Notes: generated by a model not told the origin, from the letters alone. 13,312 nt of DNA from Hyphomonadaceae bacterium UBA4763 (GCA_002403455.1 DHHV01000020.1:1-13312), one strand, 5' to 3'; counted from the stretch's first letter, positions 1-8,917 are shown. Program-made: numbers and translations.

Positions 1-240
1 TTCCTCAACCGCAAGAACATCATCGTCATCCTGATGGCGATCGAGCTGATCCTGCTGGCGGTGAACATCAATTTCGTCGCCTTCTCGGCATTTCTGGGCG
101 ATCTGGTGGGGCAGATTTTCGCGATGTTCGTGCTGATGGTGGCGGCGGCGGAAGCCGCGATCGGGCTCGCCATTCTAGTGGTTTATTTCCGCAATCGCCG
201 CAGCATCGCGGTCGAAGACATCAATCAGATGAGGGGTTAA
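1..240 (+). CDS. nuoK: NADH-quinone oxidoreductase subunit K, 5' truncated by window
   Basis: This is the C-terminal 79 residues of NuoK, a small three-helix membrane subunit of respiratory complex I in the proton-pumping arm. The frame is open from base 1 to the TAA at 238-240. The family is usually about 100 residues, so roughly 20 N-terminal residues lie upstream of the window; the internal ATG at 34 is not the start. Two membrane glutamates are visible, in LMAIELILL and AAAEAAIGL. They are 36 residues apart, as are the essential E36 and E72 of E. coli NuoK. The tail after the last helix is basic and short (YFRNRRS). A GAGGGG just before the stop serves as the ribosome-binding site of nuoL, 4 bp downstream, so the two are translated from one message. 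Confidence 0.95.
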   Translation, partial: FLNRKNIIVILMAIELILLAVNINFVAFSAFLGDLVGQIFAMFVLMVAAAEAAIGLAILVVYFRNRRSIAVEDINQMRG

Positions 241-244
241 GGCG

Positions 245-2287
245 ATGGACGCCGTCGTGGCATTCGCGCCGCTGGCCGGCGCGCTGATTGCAGGCTTGCT
301 GGCGCGCTATATCGGCAAAGCCGGGGCGATGGCGGCGGCGACCGCGCTGATGGGCGTGGCGCTGGCGGCGGCGGTCAGCCTGTTTCTCGGCCTTTATGCG
401 GGCGATGCGCAGGCGCATACGACGATCATTGCGCGCTGGATCGAGATCGGCGGCTTCAAGGCCAATTGGGCGATCCGCGTCGACATGTTGTCGGCGATCA
501 TGATGGTCGTGGTGACGAGCGTGTCGTTCCTCGTCCATGTCTATTCCTGGGGCTATATGGCGGAAGACGCCAATAAGAGCCGGTTCTTTGCCTATTTGTC
601 GTTTTTCACGTTCGCCATGTTGATGTTGGTGACGGCGGACGATTTCTTGCAAATGTTCTTCGGGTGGGAGGGCGTGGGTCTTGCCTCCTATTTACTGATC
701 GGCTTTTGGTTTGACCGCAAGAGCGCCAATAGCGCGGCGATCAAGGCGTTTGTCGTCAACCGGGTCGGCGATGTCGGCTTTGCGCTCGGGATCGTTGGCG
801 TGTTTGCGCTGTTCGGCTCGATCCAATTCGACGCGGTGTTTAGCCAGATCGAGGCGGTGAAAGAGGCGCGCCTGGTCGCCGGGCCGCTGGATTTGCCGTA
901 TCTCGAAACCATTGCGGTGCTGTTGTTCATCGGCGCGATGGGCAAATCGGCGCAATTTTTCCTGCACGTCTGGTTGCCGGACGCCATGGAAGGCCCAACG
1001 CCGGTCTCGGCGCTGATCCATGCGGCGACCATGGTGACGGCGGGGGTGTTTCTCGTCTCGCGCTGCGCGGCGATTTACGACGTTGCGCATGGCGCGGCGA
1101 CCTTGATCTTGCTGGTCGGGGCGGTGACGGCGTTTTTCGCGGCGAGCGTTGGCCTCGTCCAAAACGACATCAAGCGGGTGATCGCTTATTCGACCTGCTC
1201 GCAGCTCGGCTATATGTTCGTGGCGGCCGGCGCCGGCGCCTATCAAGCGGCGATGTTTCACTTGTTCACGCATGCGTTTTTCAAAGCGCTGCTATTCTTG
1301 GGCGCAGGCTCGGTGATCCATGGCATGCATCACGAGCAGGATATGCGCCGGATGGGCGGCTTGGCGCGGGCGCTGCCCGTCACTTATGCGATGATGCTGA
1401 TCGGCACGCTGGCGATTACCGGGGTCGGCATTCCCGGCACCCATATCGGCTTCGCCGGGTTTCTCTCGAAAGACGCCATTTTGGAAAGCGCCTATGCGCG
1501 GGGCCTCGACCTCGAGATCGCGCAATTGGCGTTCTGGATGGGGCTGCTGACGGCGTTGTTCACGGCGTTTTACTCCTGGCGGCTGATTTTCATGACGTTC
1601 CATGGGCCCAAATATTGGCGGGAAGCGGTCGCGCATGGGCATGACGCGCCGGCGCACGCCGCTCATGATGGCGCCCATCCGCAAGCGACGACGCATGACG
1701 ATGATCATGGAGATGCGCATGTCCCGCATGAAAGCCCGATCGTGATGCTGGCGCCCTTGGTCTTGCTGGCGATTGGGGCCGTTGGGGCCGGGATGGCGTT
1801 TTACGAGCCGTTTTTCGGCAAGGAAGCGGAGAGCTTCTGGCATGGCATATTCGCCGGCCATGGCGAGCATTCGGTGTTGGAGGCGGCCCACCACGCTCCG
1901 CTGTGGGTGAAGTCGGCGCCGTTCGCGGCGGGCGTCATCGGCCTTGTGCTGGCGATCGTCACCTATGGATTCAATCCGCGCGGCATGCGGGCCATGGGCG
2001 AAAAAGGCGGGCCGATGCAGGCGTTTTTGGCCCATAAATGGTATTTCGACGAACTTTATCAGGCAGTGTTTGTGCGCAATGCCGAGCGGCTCGGCGATTG
2101 GTTCTCCAAACGCATTGATCGCGGCACGATCGACCGGTTCGGGCCCGATGGTTGGGCGCTCGCCTCGCGGCTCACGGGGGGCTGGGTGTCGCGGCTGCAA
2201 TCGGGCTTTGTCTATCATTATGCGTTCGTGATGCTGATTGGCGTCGTCGGGCTTGGCGTGTTCGCCTTGATGAGCGTGGGGCGTTGA
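245..2287 (+). CDS. nuoL: NADH-quinone oxidoreductase subunit L
   Basis: A 680-residue antiporter-like subunit at the far end of the complex I membrane arm, including the C-terminal lateral helix region. ATG at 245 follows a GAGGGG Shine-Dalgarno and lies 4 bp after nuoK. Residues expected for the proton channel are present: E142 in GWEGVGLASY, K234 in MGKSAQFF, H259 in LIHAATMV and K409 in FLSKDAI, corresponding to E144, K229 and K399 of E. coli. The odd feature is a histidine-rich, Asp-rich loop at about 453-495 (H464, H466, H471, H474, H478, H484, H488, H492, H495), followed by a second cluster at 533-550 (H533, H539, H542, H549, H550). Both lie between predicted membrane helices near the C-terminus. 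Their function is unknown; metal or proton buffering would be guesswork. The length is slightly above the E. coli protein, consistent with these loops. Confidence 0.97.
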   Translation: MDAVVAFAPLAGALIAGLLARYIGKAGAMAAATALMGVALAAAVSLFLGLYAGDAQAHTTIIARWIEIGGFKANWAIRVDMLSAIMMVVVTSVSFLVHVYSWGYMAEDANKSRFFAYLSFFTFAMLMLVTADDFLQMFFGWEGVGLASYLLIGFWFDRKSANSAAIKAFVVNRVGDVGFALGIVGVFALFGSIQFDAVFSQIEAVKEARLVAGPLDLPYLETIAVLLFIGAMGKSAQFFLHVWLPDAMEGPTPVSALIHAATMVTAGVFLVSRCAAIYDVAHGAATLILLVGAVTAFFAASVGLVQNDIKRVIAYSTCSQLGYMFVAAGAGAYQAAMFHLFTHAFFKALLFLGAGSVIHGMHHEQDMRRMGGLARALPVTYAMMLIGTLAITGVGIPGTHIGFAGFLSKDAILESAYARGLDLEIAQLAFWMGLLTALFTAFYSWRLIFMTFHGPKYWREAVAHGHDAPAHAAHDGAHPQATTHDDDHGDAHVPHESPIVMLAPLVLLAIGAVGAGMAFYEPFFGKEAESFWHGIFAGHGEHSVLEAAHHAPLWVKSAPFAAGVIGLVLAIVTYGFNPRGMRAMGEKGGPMQAFLAHKWYFDELYQAVFVRNAERLGDWFSKRIDRGTIDRFGPDGWALASRLTGGWVSRLQSGFVYHYAFVMLIGVVGLGVFALMSVGR

Positions 2288-2289
2288 CG

Positions 2290-3786
2290 ATGGATCATAT
2301 GCCCATGTTGTCGCTGATTACGTTTTCGCCGCTGGTGGCGGCGGGGTTGATTTTGCTGACGCGGCGCTTGCTGCAATGGCGCGATGAGGCGGCGCGCGAT
2401 CAATCGACCTGGGCGGTCGGATTGCTGGCGAGCCTTGCCGTCTTTGGCCTCGCGATTTTCGGGCTGTCGCAAATGGCGCCGGCTGCGCCCGGCTTTCAAT
2501 TGGTGGAGAAGACCGCCTGGATCGGCGGCGTCCATTACCATTTGGGCGTTGATTCCGTGGCGATGCTGCTGATCTTGTTGACCGCGTTTTTGACGCCGAT
2601 CTGCTTGTTCGCGGCGCAATCGTCGATCAAGTCGCGGGTGACGGAGTTTGTCGTCGCCTTTTTGGCGCTGGAGACCTTTGTCATCGGCGCCTTTGCCGCG
2701 CTCGACATCGTGTTGTTCTATGTCTTCTTTGAAGGCGGCCTGATCCCGATGTTCGTCATCATCGGCGTGTGGGGCGGGGCGAACCGCATTTATGCGGCCT
2801 ATAAGTTCTTTCTCTATACCCTGGCGGGATCGGTGCTGATGCTGATCGCGCTGATCGCCATGGTGCTGCTGGCCGGCACCAGCGACATCGCCGCGCTGAT
2901 GGCCTATGATTTCCCCAAGGATTTGCAGATTTGGCTGTGGCTGGCGTTTTTTGCGTCCTTCGCGGTCAAAACGCCGATGTTTCCGGTCCATACCTGGTTG
3001 CCGGACGCCCATGTCGAAGCGCCGACCGCCGGCTCGGTGATCCTGGCTGGGATTTTACTGAAACTTGGCGGCTATGGGTTTTTCCGCTTTTCGATCCCGA
3101 TGTTTCCGGATGCGTCGGAATTCTTCCAGCCTCTGGTGTTCGCCCTGTCGGTGATCGCAATTTTGTACGCCTCGCTGGTGGCGTTCCGGCAGACCGATGT
3201 GAAGAAGCTGATCGCCTATTCCTCGGTCGCCCATATGGGCTTTGTGACCTTGGGGCTGTTTTCGGGCAATGTTATCGGCATGCAGGCGGCGATCTTTCAG
3301 ATGCTGTCGCATGGAGTGATTTCCGGCGCGTTGTTCTTGTGCGTCGGGGTCGTCTATGACCGCATGCATACGCGCGAAATCGCGTTTTATGGCGGCCTTG
3401 CCACGCGCATGCCGATCTATGCCGTCGCGCTGATGCTGTTCACTTTGGGCAATGTTGGTCTGCCGGGCACGAGCGGCTTTGTCGGCGAGATTTTAGGGCT
3501 GACGGCGGTGTTTCCGGTCTCGCCGCTGGCGGCGGCTGCGGCGGCGTTCGGCGTGATCTTGTCGGCCATGTATGGTCTACATTTATACCGGGCGATGATG
3601 CTGGGTGATCTTGTTAATCCGAAATTGGCGGCGATCGCCGATCTAGACGCGCGCGAGATCGCCGTCTTTGCGCCGCTGGCGTTCTTGACGCTGCTGTTGG
3701 GCGTTGCGCCGGGTCTTGTGTTCGATTTCACCCAACAAGCCGCAGCGGCGGCGGCCGGCGAACTTGCCGCCGCGTTCGCGCGATAG
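2290..3786 (+). CDS. nuoM: NADH-quinone oxidoreductase subunit M
   Basis: A 498-residue antiporter-like membrane subunit of complex I, the middle pump module. I place the start at ATG 2290 (MDHMPMLSL), 2 bp after the nuoL stop. The frame stays open upstream inside nuoL, but that extension has no membrane character and overlaps an established gene. Key charged residues are E148 in FFEGGLIPMF, K227 in AVKTPMFPVHTWLPDAHVEA, K258 in ILLKLGG and E400 in GFVGEIL. They match E144, K234, K265 and E407 of E. coli with a nearly constant offset. ATG 2299 (MPMLSL) is an alternative start three codons in. An alanine-rich C-terminal tail follows the last helix. Expression is by cotranscription with nuoL and nuoN. 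Confidence 0.96.
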   Translation: MDHMPMLSLITFSPLVAAGLILLTRRLLQWRDEAARDQSTWAVGLLASLAVFGLAIFGLSQMAPAAPGFQLVEKTAWIGGVHYHLGVDSVAMLLILLTAFLTPICLFAAQSSIKSRVTEFVVAFLALETFVIGAFAALDIVLFYVFFEGGLIPMFVIIGVWGGANRIYAAYKFFLYTLAGSVLMLIALIAMVLLAGTSDIAALMAYDFPKDLQIWLWLAFFASFAVKTPMFPVHTWLPDAHVEAPTAGSVILAGILLKLGGYGFFRFSIPMFPDASEFFQPLVFALSVIAILYASLVAFRQTDVKKLIAYSSVAHMGFVTLGLFSGNVIGMQAAIFQMLSHGVISGALFLCVGVVYDRMHTREIAFYGGLATRMPIYAVALMLFTLGNVGLPGTSGFVGEILGLTAVFPVSPLAAAAAAFGVILSAMYGLHLYRAMMLGDLVNPKLAAIADLDAREIAVFAPLAFLTLLLGVAPGLVFDFTQQAAAAAAGELAAAFAR

Positions 3787-3796
3787 GAGCGGCGTC

Positions 3797-5224
3797 ATGG
3801 AAGCCTTGTTCTCCCGCTTTGATCTGGTGCTCGGCATCCCGGAGATCGCTTTGGCGGCCTTTGCGGTCGCCATTGTCATGGTTGGGGTGTTTCAGCGCCG
3901 CGCTTCGTTCGGGCAGATGGCGGGGTTGTTGGCGTTTGGGTTTTTGATCGCGGGCGCCGCGTCTTTGCTGCACGGCTTTGCGGCGCCCGATCGGTGGACG
4001 GCCTTTAACGGCTTTTTTGCGCATGACCGCGAGATCGCCATCGTCAAAGCGTTGATTTATCTGGCGAGCGCTGCGACGCTCGCCATGTCGATGCGGTTTT
4101 TGCAGGCGGTCGAGCGCGCCCAATTTGAATATGTGGCGCTGATTGGCTTTGCGACGCTCGGCATGAGCGTGCTCGCCTCGGCCAATTCGTTGCTGACGGT
4201 TTATCTCGGCGTCGAATTGTTGAGCCTGCCCTCTTATGTGTTGGCGGCGTTCCATCGCGACAGCGCGCGCGGCTCCGAGGCCGGGTTGAAATATTTTGTG
4301 CTGGGCGCGATTGCCTCTGGGCTGCTGCTTTATGGCATGTCGCTGATTTACGGGTTTTCCGGCGCGCTCGGCTTTGCCGAGATCGCGGCGCGCGCCTCGA
4401 GCGGCGATGTCGGGATCACGTTTGGCCTCGTGCTGATGATTTGCGGATTGGCGTTTAAGGTCTCAGCCGCGCCGTTCCATATGTGGACGCCGGACGTCTA
4501 TGAGGGCGCGCCGACGCCGGTGACGGCGTTTTTCGCCGCCGCGCCGAAATTTGCCGGCATGTTCATCTTTGCGCGGCTGATGTTCGAGGCTTTTCCGTCG
4601 ATGATCGAGGGCTGGCGCCCAATCATCGCGATCTTGGCGATCGCTTCGATGGCGGTCGGGGCGTTCGGCGCGCTGTTGCAGAGCAATGTCAAGCGGCTGA
4701 TGGCTTATTCCTCGATCGGCAATATTGGCTATGGCTTGATCGCGATTGCGGCGGGCCCGGAGGCGATGGGCGCGCTGATCGCTTATTTGGCGATCTATGT
4801 GACGACGACGATCGGGATTTTCGGCGGTTTGCTGGCGCTGCGCCACCAGGGGGCGTATTTGGAGCGGATCGAGGATCTTTCCGGTCTGATCGGCCAGCGC
4901 GCCGGCATGGCCTATGGGCTGGGCTTCTTGTTGTTCTCGGTCGCCGGCATTCCGCCTTTTGCCGGGTTTTGGGGCAAATTGCTGGTGTTCCAGGCGGGCG
5001 TGCGCGCGGATCTCGTTTGGCTGGCGGTGGCGGGGATTTTGTTGAGCGTCGTCGCGGCGTTCTATTATCTGCGATTGATCAAAGTCATGGTGATGGACAA
5101 GGCGCAAGCCCGCTTTGACACGCCTTTGGGCATCCCGTCTTGGACGCTGGCGATCGCGGCGTTGATGGTGTCGGTCGGCTATATTCCGCTGTTGGCGCCG
5201 TTTCTGCGGCTGGTTGGCGGTTAG
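3797..5224 (+). CDS. nuoN: NADH-quinone oxidoreductase subunit N
   Basis: A 475-residue antiporter-like membrane subunit of complex I, closest of the three to the peripheral arm. ATG 3797 is preceded by TAGGAGC, in which the AGGAG overlaps the nuoM stop codon, giving strong coupled initiation. The longer open frame from 3704 adds 31 polar residues lying within nuoM and was not accepted. Pump residues: E140 in GVELLSLPSY, K165 in LKYFVLGA, K221 in AFKVSAAPFHMW, K251 in AAPKFAG and K394 in FWGKLLVF. They correspond to E133, K158, K217, K247 and K395 in E. coli. This is the last nuo gene; birA follows 3 bp later, so the message probably continues into the cofactor genes. Confidence 0.96.
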   Translation: MEALFSRFDLVLGIPEIALAAFAVAIVMVGVFQRRASFGQMAGLLAFGFLIAGAASLLHGFAAPDRWTAFNGFFAHDREIAIVKALIYLASAATLAMSMRFLQAVERAQFEYVALIGFATLGMSVLASANSLLTVYLGVELLSLPSYVLAAFHRDSARGSEAGLKYFVLGAIASGLLLYGMSLIYGFSGALGFAEIAARASSGDVGITFGLVLMICGLAFKVSAAPFHMWTPDVYEGAPTPVTAFFAAAPKFAGMFIFARLMFEAFPSMIEGWRPIIAILAIASMAVGAFGALLQSNVKRLMAYSSIGNIGYGLIAIAAGPEAMGALIAYLAIYVTTTIGIFGGLLALRHQGAYLERIEDLSGLIGQRAGMAYGLGFLLFSVAGIPPFAGFWGKLLVFQAGVRADLVWLAVAGILLSVVAAFYYLRLIKVMVMDKAQARFDTPLGIPSWTLAIAALMVSVGYIPLLAPFLRLVGG

Positions 5225-5227
5225 GCA

Positions 5228-5980
5228 TTGGCCGATGACGGCGCGAGGGTCGTTGGGGCGCCGGCCGCGGCGTTGGAGATTGTGGAGGAAACAGCCTCCA
5301 CCAATGCCTTGCTGCGGGCGCGGGCCGCGAGCGGGGATGAGCGCCCAGCCTGGGTGATGGCGCGCCGCCAGATCGCCGGGCGCGGGCGAGAGGGGCGCCC
5401 CTGGGTTTCGCTTGAGGGAAACTTGTTTTTGTCGGGCCTGCTGGCGGTAGAGGCGGCGCCGGCGCATTTGGGGCGGCTGGCCTTGGCCATTGGGGTGGCG
5501 GCGCATGAGGCGATCGCGCCGTGGACCGGGCAAGAGGGGCTGGCGCTGAAATGGCCCAATGACGTGCGGCTTGGCCGGCGCAAGATCGCCGGCGCGCTGA
5601 TCGAAACCTGGCGCTCGGACCACAGCCCCGCCATGATGGTTTGCGTCGGGTTGGGCGTGAACATTCAGTCAGCGCCGCAGGGGCTTGATCAAGCTTGCGC
5701 AGCGATTGCAGAAGCGTCGAGCGCGCCGCCGGCGCCGGAGATATTGGCCCGCTTGGTGATCGAACGCTTCCAGATTTGGGCCGACGCCGCGTTCAGCCTG
5801 GACTTTGCGCAATTAAGGTCGGCCTGGCTGGCGCGGGCCGAAGATCTCGGCGCCATGATCCAGGCGCGCATTGGCGGGGAGAAACAGGCCGGGCGCTTTG
5901 TCGGCTTGAATGAGGAGGGGGCCTTGCTCTTGGCGACCGAGGCGGGCATGCGCATCCTCCATGCCGGCGAAGTCGTATAG
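5228..5980 (+). CDS. birA: Biotin--[acetyl-CoA-carboxylase] ligase, catalytic-only type
   Basis: A 250-residue biotin-protein ligase that activates biotin with ATP and attaches it to a lysine of carboxylase carrier domains in the cytoplasm. Motifs in order: ETASTNALL (S24-T25-N26), the biotinyl-AMP loop GRGREGRPW (51-59), KWPNDV (108-113), and RKIAGALIE with K119 aligned to the catalytic lysine of E. coli BirA. A small C-terminal domain ends in GEVV. There is no N-terminal winged-helix domain, so this is a class I enzyme with no repressor role, as is usual in alphaproteobacteria. The start is the in-frame TTG at 5228, 3 bp after nuoN. No ATG precedes the ETASTN motif in frame, and GTG 5282 would cut into it. 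TTG 5273 is the only other reasonable start. The ribosome-binding site is weak, so translation probably depends on coupling to nuoN. Confidence 0.93.
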   Translation: MADDGARVVGAPAAALEIVEETASTNALLRARAASGDERPAWVMARRQIAGRGREGRPWVSLEGNLFLSGLLAVEAAPAHLGRLALAIGVAAHEAIAPWTGQEGLALKWPNDVRLGRRKIAGALIETWRSDHSPAMMVCVGLGVNIQSAPQGLDQACAAIAEASSAPPAPEILARLVIERFQIWADAAFSLDFAQLRSAWLARAEDLGAMIQARIGGEKQAGRFVGLNEEGALLLATEAGMRILHAGEVV

Positions 5981-6009
5981 ACGCAGGCGCGGGAGACGTT
6001 GGACCAAAT

Positions 6010-6798
6010 ATGCTGCTGGCGATCGAACAAGGCAACACCAACACCAAATTCGCGATCCATCATGGCGAGCGCTGGGTCGCGCAATGGCGGACGGCGACGC
6101 ATCATACGCGCACGGCCGATGAGCATGCGGCGTGGCTGCATCAGATGTGCGTGCTGCATGGCCTGCCATTCGAGGGCTTGAGCGCCTGCGTAATCTCAAC
6201 GGTGGTGCCGCAAAGCCTGTTTAGCCTGCGCAATCTGTCGCGGCGCTATTTAAAGGTCGAGCCGATCGTCATCGGCGACAATGCGCATTTGGGGATCGAG
6301 GTGCGAATCCCGCGCCCGAAAGAAGCGGGCGCCGACCGGTTGGTGGCGGCGATCGGCGGCTATATCGCTTATGGCGGCCCGTTGATCGTGATCGATTCGG
6401 GGACGGCGACGACGTTCGACATTGTCGGGGCCGATGGCGGCTTTGAAGGCGGGATCATCTCGCCGGGGATCAATTTGTCCATGCAGGCGCTGCACCAGGC
6501 CGCCGCGCAATTGCCGCGCATCGAGATCCGTCAGCCCGAGCGGGTGATCGGCGCCGACACCATCTCCGCCATGCAATCGGGGGTGTTTTGGGGCTATATC
6601 GGGCTGATCGATGGGCTGATCGAGCGCATCCGCGCTGAATATCGCGCGCCGATGAAAGCGGTAGCGACGGGGGGCGTCGCCAGCCTGTTCGAAGGCGCCT
6701 CAAGCGCGATCGATATTTATGACGGCGACGTCGCCATTCGCGGCTTGCTGGAAGTCTATCGCCGCACGCAAGCCGCCCAGGCAAAGGCCGCCTCGTGA
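6010..6798 (+). CDS. coaX: Type III pantothenate kinase
   Basis: A 262-residue enzyme that phosphorylates pantothenate, the first step of coenzyme A synthesis. It belongs to the ASKHA fold, needs a monovalent cation, and is not inhibited by CoA. Visible motifs: the phosphate-binding loop EQGNTNTKF (6-14), AGADRL with D109 as the probable catalytic base, the second phosphate motif IDSGTATTF (128-136), ISPGI (150-154), and ATGGVA (219-224). The first loop has Glu at position 6 where many family members have Asp (DxGNT). I believe this occurs in other alphaproteobacterial copies, so activity is expected. The ATG at 6010 lies 29 bp after birA, with GGGAG about 14 bp upstream, a rather long spacing. 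The stop overlaps the rnj start by 4 bp (GTGA). Confidence 0.95.
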   Translation: MLLAIEQGNTNTKFAIHHGERWVAQWRTATHHTRTADEHAAWLHQMCVLHGLPFEGLSACVISTVVPQSLFSLRNLSRRYLKVEPIVIGDNAHLGIEVRIPRPKEAGADRLVAAIGGYIAYGGPLIVIDSGTATTFDIVGADGGFEGGIISPGINLSMQALHQAAAQLPRIEIRQPERVIGADTISAMQSGVFWGYIGLIDGLIERIRAEYRAPMKAVATGGVASLFEGASSAIDIYDGDVAIRGLLEVYRRTQAAQAKAAS

Positions 6799-8468
6799 GC
6801 ATTTCATCGGACAACGAATTGGTGTTTCTCTCGCTCGGCGGAGCGGGCGAGATCGGCATGAATCTCAACGCCTATGGCTTTGGGCCGCCCGAGGAGCGCC
6901 AGTGGATCATCGTCGACATCGGCGTCACGTTTAACGATCCGCGCGCGCCGGGCGTTGACGTGGTCATGCCGGACCCGACATTTTTGGAAGGCGAACGCGA
7001 TCGCCTGCTCGGTATCGTGCTGACCCATGCGCATGAGGACCATATCGGCGCGATCGGGCGGCTGTGGCCGCGGCTGCGGGCGCCGATCTATGCAACGCCG
7101 TTTACGGCGATCTTGACGCGCGAGAAGCTGAAAGAAGGCGGCTGCGACGGCGAGGCGGTTGTGCATGAAGTGGCGCTCGGCGGGCGGATTACGCTCGGGC
7201 CGTTCGACATTGAATTGGTGACGCTGACCCATTCGATCCCGGAGCCGAATGGCCTTGCGATCCGCACCCCGCTCGGGCTGGTCATGCATACGGGCGATTG
7301 GAAGATCGACCCTGATCCGTTGATCGGCGATCTGACCGATGAGGCGATGTTGCGGCGTTTGGGCCAAGACGGGGTTCTCGCCATGGTGTGCGATTCGACC
7401 AATGCGTTGGTCGAGGGGACGGCCGGCTCGGAGTCCGACGTGCGGCGCACGCTCGCCGAGGTGATCCGCGCCCAGCCGGGCAAAGTGGCGGTGGCGGCCT
7501 TTGCGAGCAATGTTGCGCGGCTGGAAAGCGCCATGTATGCGGCGCGCGATTGCGGGCGCTCGATCGTGCTGGCCGGGCGGTCCATGCACCGCATCGTTGG
7601 GGCGGCGCGCTCGATCGGGCTGCTCGCCGACATGCATTTCGTCGATGAAGAGGAAGCCGGTTATCTGCCCGACCAGGCGCTGCTATATTTGTGCACCGGC
7701 AGCCAAGGCGAGCCGCGCGCGGCGCTGGCGCGGATCGCGGCCGGCAACCACCCGCATGTCAAGCTGGGGCAGGGCGACAGCGTGCTGTTCTCCTCGCGCG
7801 TTATTCCGGGCAATGAAGTGGCGATCGGGTCGCTGCAAAACGCGCTGACGGAGCGCGGGGTGAAAGTCATCACCGACCGCGATTTCGCGATTCACACGTC
7901 CGGCCATCCTTGCCGGGATGATTTGCGCCAGATGTATCATTGGGTGCGCCCGCAGATCGCTATCCCGGTGCATGGCGAAGCCCGCCACATCGCCGAGCAC
8001 GCGGCGTTGGCGCGCACGCTGCAAGTGCCGCAAGTGATGGAGATCAAGAACGGCGATCTGTTGCGGCTGGCGCCCGGGCTGGCGGCGGTGATCGACGAGA
8101 CCCCGCATGGGCGCCTCGCCTTTGACGGCAAGACCCTGGTCGAGATCGAAGCAAGGGTGTTTCGCGATCGGCGCATTGCCGGTCAAGAAGGCGTGCTGGC
8201 GGTCAGTCTGGTGATGAACCGCAAAGGCGCGGTGTTGTCGGGGCCGGATGTGCGCTTGCGGGGGCTGGGGCCCGAGGACGAGGCGGCGCGCGATCGGCTG
8301 CTCGACCAATTGGAAACCGCCGCCGAAGAGGCGATCAAGCGGGCCGAGGGGCCTTTGCGCCAGGACGAAGACGCGCTCGAGCAAATGCTGGCGCGGACGA
8401 TGCTGAAGACCGCCATCCGCTTGCTGCACAAGCGCCCGCTGGTCGAGGCGACGGTTCATCTGCTATAA
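6795..8468 (+). CDS. rnj: Ribonuclease J
   Basis: A 557-residue metallo-beta-lactamase/beta-CASP ribonuclease with 5'-exonuclease and endonuclease activity in RNA maturation and turnover. The start is GTG 6795, sharing GTGA with the coaX stop; the next residues (NELVFLSLGGAGEIGMN) are the normal family N-terminus. Zinc ligands are visible: the HAHEDH motif at 78-83 (H78, H80, D82, H83), H146 in THSIPEP, D168 in HTGDWKID and H393 in IPVHGEARH. The beta-CASP region contains CDSTNA (D200) and HTSGHP (H367, H371). A C-terminal extension of about 100 residues carries acidic and basic helices. Length and domain order are normal. Alphaproteobacteria typically carry one RNase J alongside RNase E and RNase R; an rnr gene also occurs in this window at 10616. 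Confidence 0.96.
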   Translation: MSISSDNELVFLSLGGAGEIGMNLNAYGFGPPEERQWIIVDIGVTFNDPRAPGVDVVMPDPTFLEGERDRLLGIVLTHAHEDHIGAIGRLWPRLRAPIYATPFTAILTREKLKEGGCDGEAVVHEVALGGRITLGPFDIELVTLTHSIPEPNGLAIRTPLGLVMHTGDWKIDPDPLIGDLTDEAMLRRLGQDGVLAMVCDSTNALVEGTAGSESDVRRTLAEVIRAQPGKVAVAAFASNVARLESAMYAARDCGRSIVLAGRSMHRIVGAARSIGLLADMHFVDEEEAGYLPDQALLYLCTGSQGEPRAALARIAAGNHPHVKLGQGDSVLFSSRVIPGNEVAIGSLQNALTERGVKVITDRDFAIHTSGHPCRDDLRQMYHWVRPQIAIPVHGEARHIAEHAALARTLQVPQVMEIKNGDLLRLAPGLAAVIDETPHGRLAFDGKTLVEIEARVFRDRRIAGQEGVLAVSLVMNRKGAVLSGPDVRLRGLGPEDEAARDRLLDQLETAAEEAIKRAEGPLRQDEDALEQMLARTMLKTAIRLLHKRPLVEATVHLL

Positions 8469-8497
8469 AGTGCAGGGATTGATCAGAAAGGCGCGCC

Positions 8498-8917
8498 ATG
8501 ATCGGAAAGCTCAACCATGTCGGCATTGCGGTGCCCTCGATCGCCGAAGCGGCGAAGGTCTATCGAGACATGCTCGGCGCGACCGACATCACCGAGACCA
8601 AAACCCTCCCGGCGCAAGGGGTGTCGTTCGCCTTTGTGCGCCTGCCCAATGCCGAAATCGAGCTGATCGAGCCCTATGGCGAGAACTCGCCGATCGTGAA
8701 GTTCTTGGAGCGCAACCCGAAGGGCGGCCAGCACCATGTCTGCTTCGAAGTGCCCGATATTGTGGCGGCGCGCGATGCGATGATCGCCAAAGGCGCTAGC
8801 GTGCTCGGCACGGGCGAGCCGCGGATCGGCGCGCATGGCGTGCCGGTGATTTTTGTCCACCCGAAAGATTTCAACGGCGTGCTGGTCGAGCTGATGCAGG
8901 AACCGGCAGGGCATTAG
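8498..8917 (+). CDS. mce: Methylmalonyl-CoA epimerase
   Basis: A 139-residue glyoxalase-fold (VOC) enzyme that interconverts (2S)- and (2R)-methylmalonyl-CoA, feeding propionyl-CoA carbon to methylmalonyl-CoA mutase and succinyl-CoA. Two beta-alpha-beta-beta-beta modules are visible. The likely metal ligands are H7 (LNHVGIAV), E55 (AEIELIEP), H80 (GGQHHVCFEV) and E131 (VLVELMQ), matching the family pattern. KDFNGVLVEL near the end is typical. ATG 8498 has an AAAGG ribosome-binding site 6 nt upstream and lies 29 bp after rnj. The partner BirA gene upstream would biotinylate propionyl-CoA carboxylase, which makes the substrate. This is the last gene of the conserved cluster before the accessory islet. 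Confidence 0.95.
   Translation: MIGKLNHVGIAVPSIAEAAKVYRDMLGATDITETKTLPAQGVSFAFVRLPNAEIELIEPYGENSPIVKFLERNPKGGQHHVCFEVPDIVAARDAMIAKGASVLGTGEPRIGAHGVPVIFVHPKDFNGVLVELMQEPAGH

Noticed and set aside
1292..2218. Minus-strand open frame (308 codons) opposite nuoL
   Set aside because: It is a shadow of nuoL with an Arg/Pro/His-rich translation; the histidine codons of NuoL create part of its apparent pattern.
2152..2289. Upstream extension of nuoM inside nuoL
   Set aside because: The frame is open, but the 46 extra residues lack the membrane character of the family, and the ATG at 2290 sits at the normal NuoM N-terminus.
4463..5623. Long minus-strand open frame (386 codons) opposite nuoN and birA
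   Set aside because: It lies wholly opposite two well-supported genes. Its translation is dominated by Arg, Gln, His and Pro, as expected from reading GC-rich codons in antisense, and shows no motif or domain.
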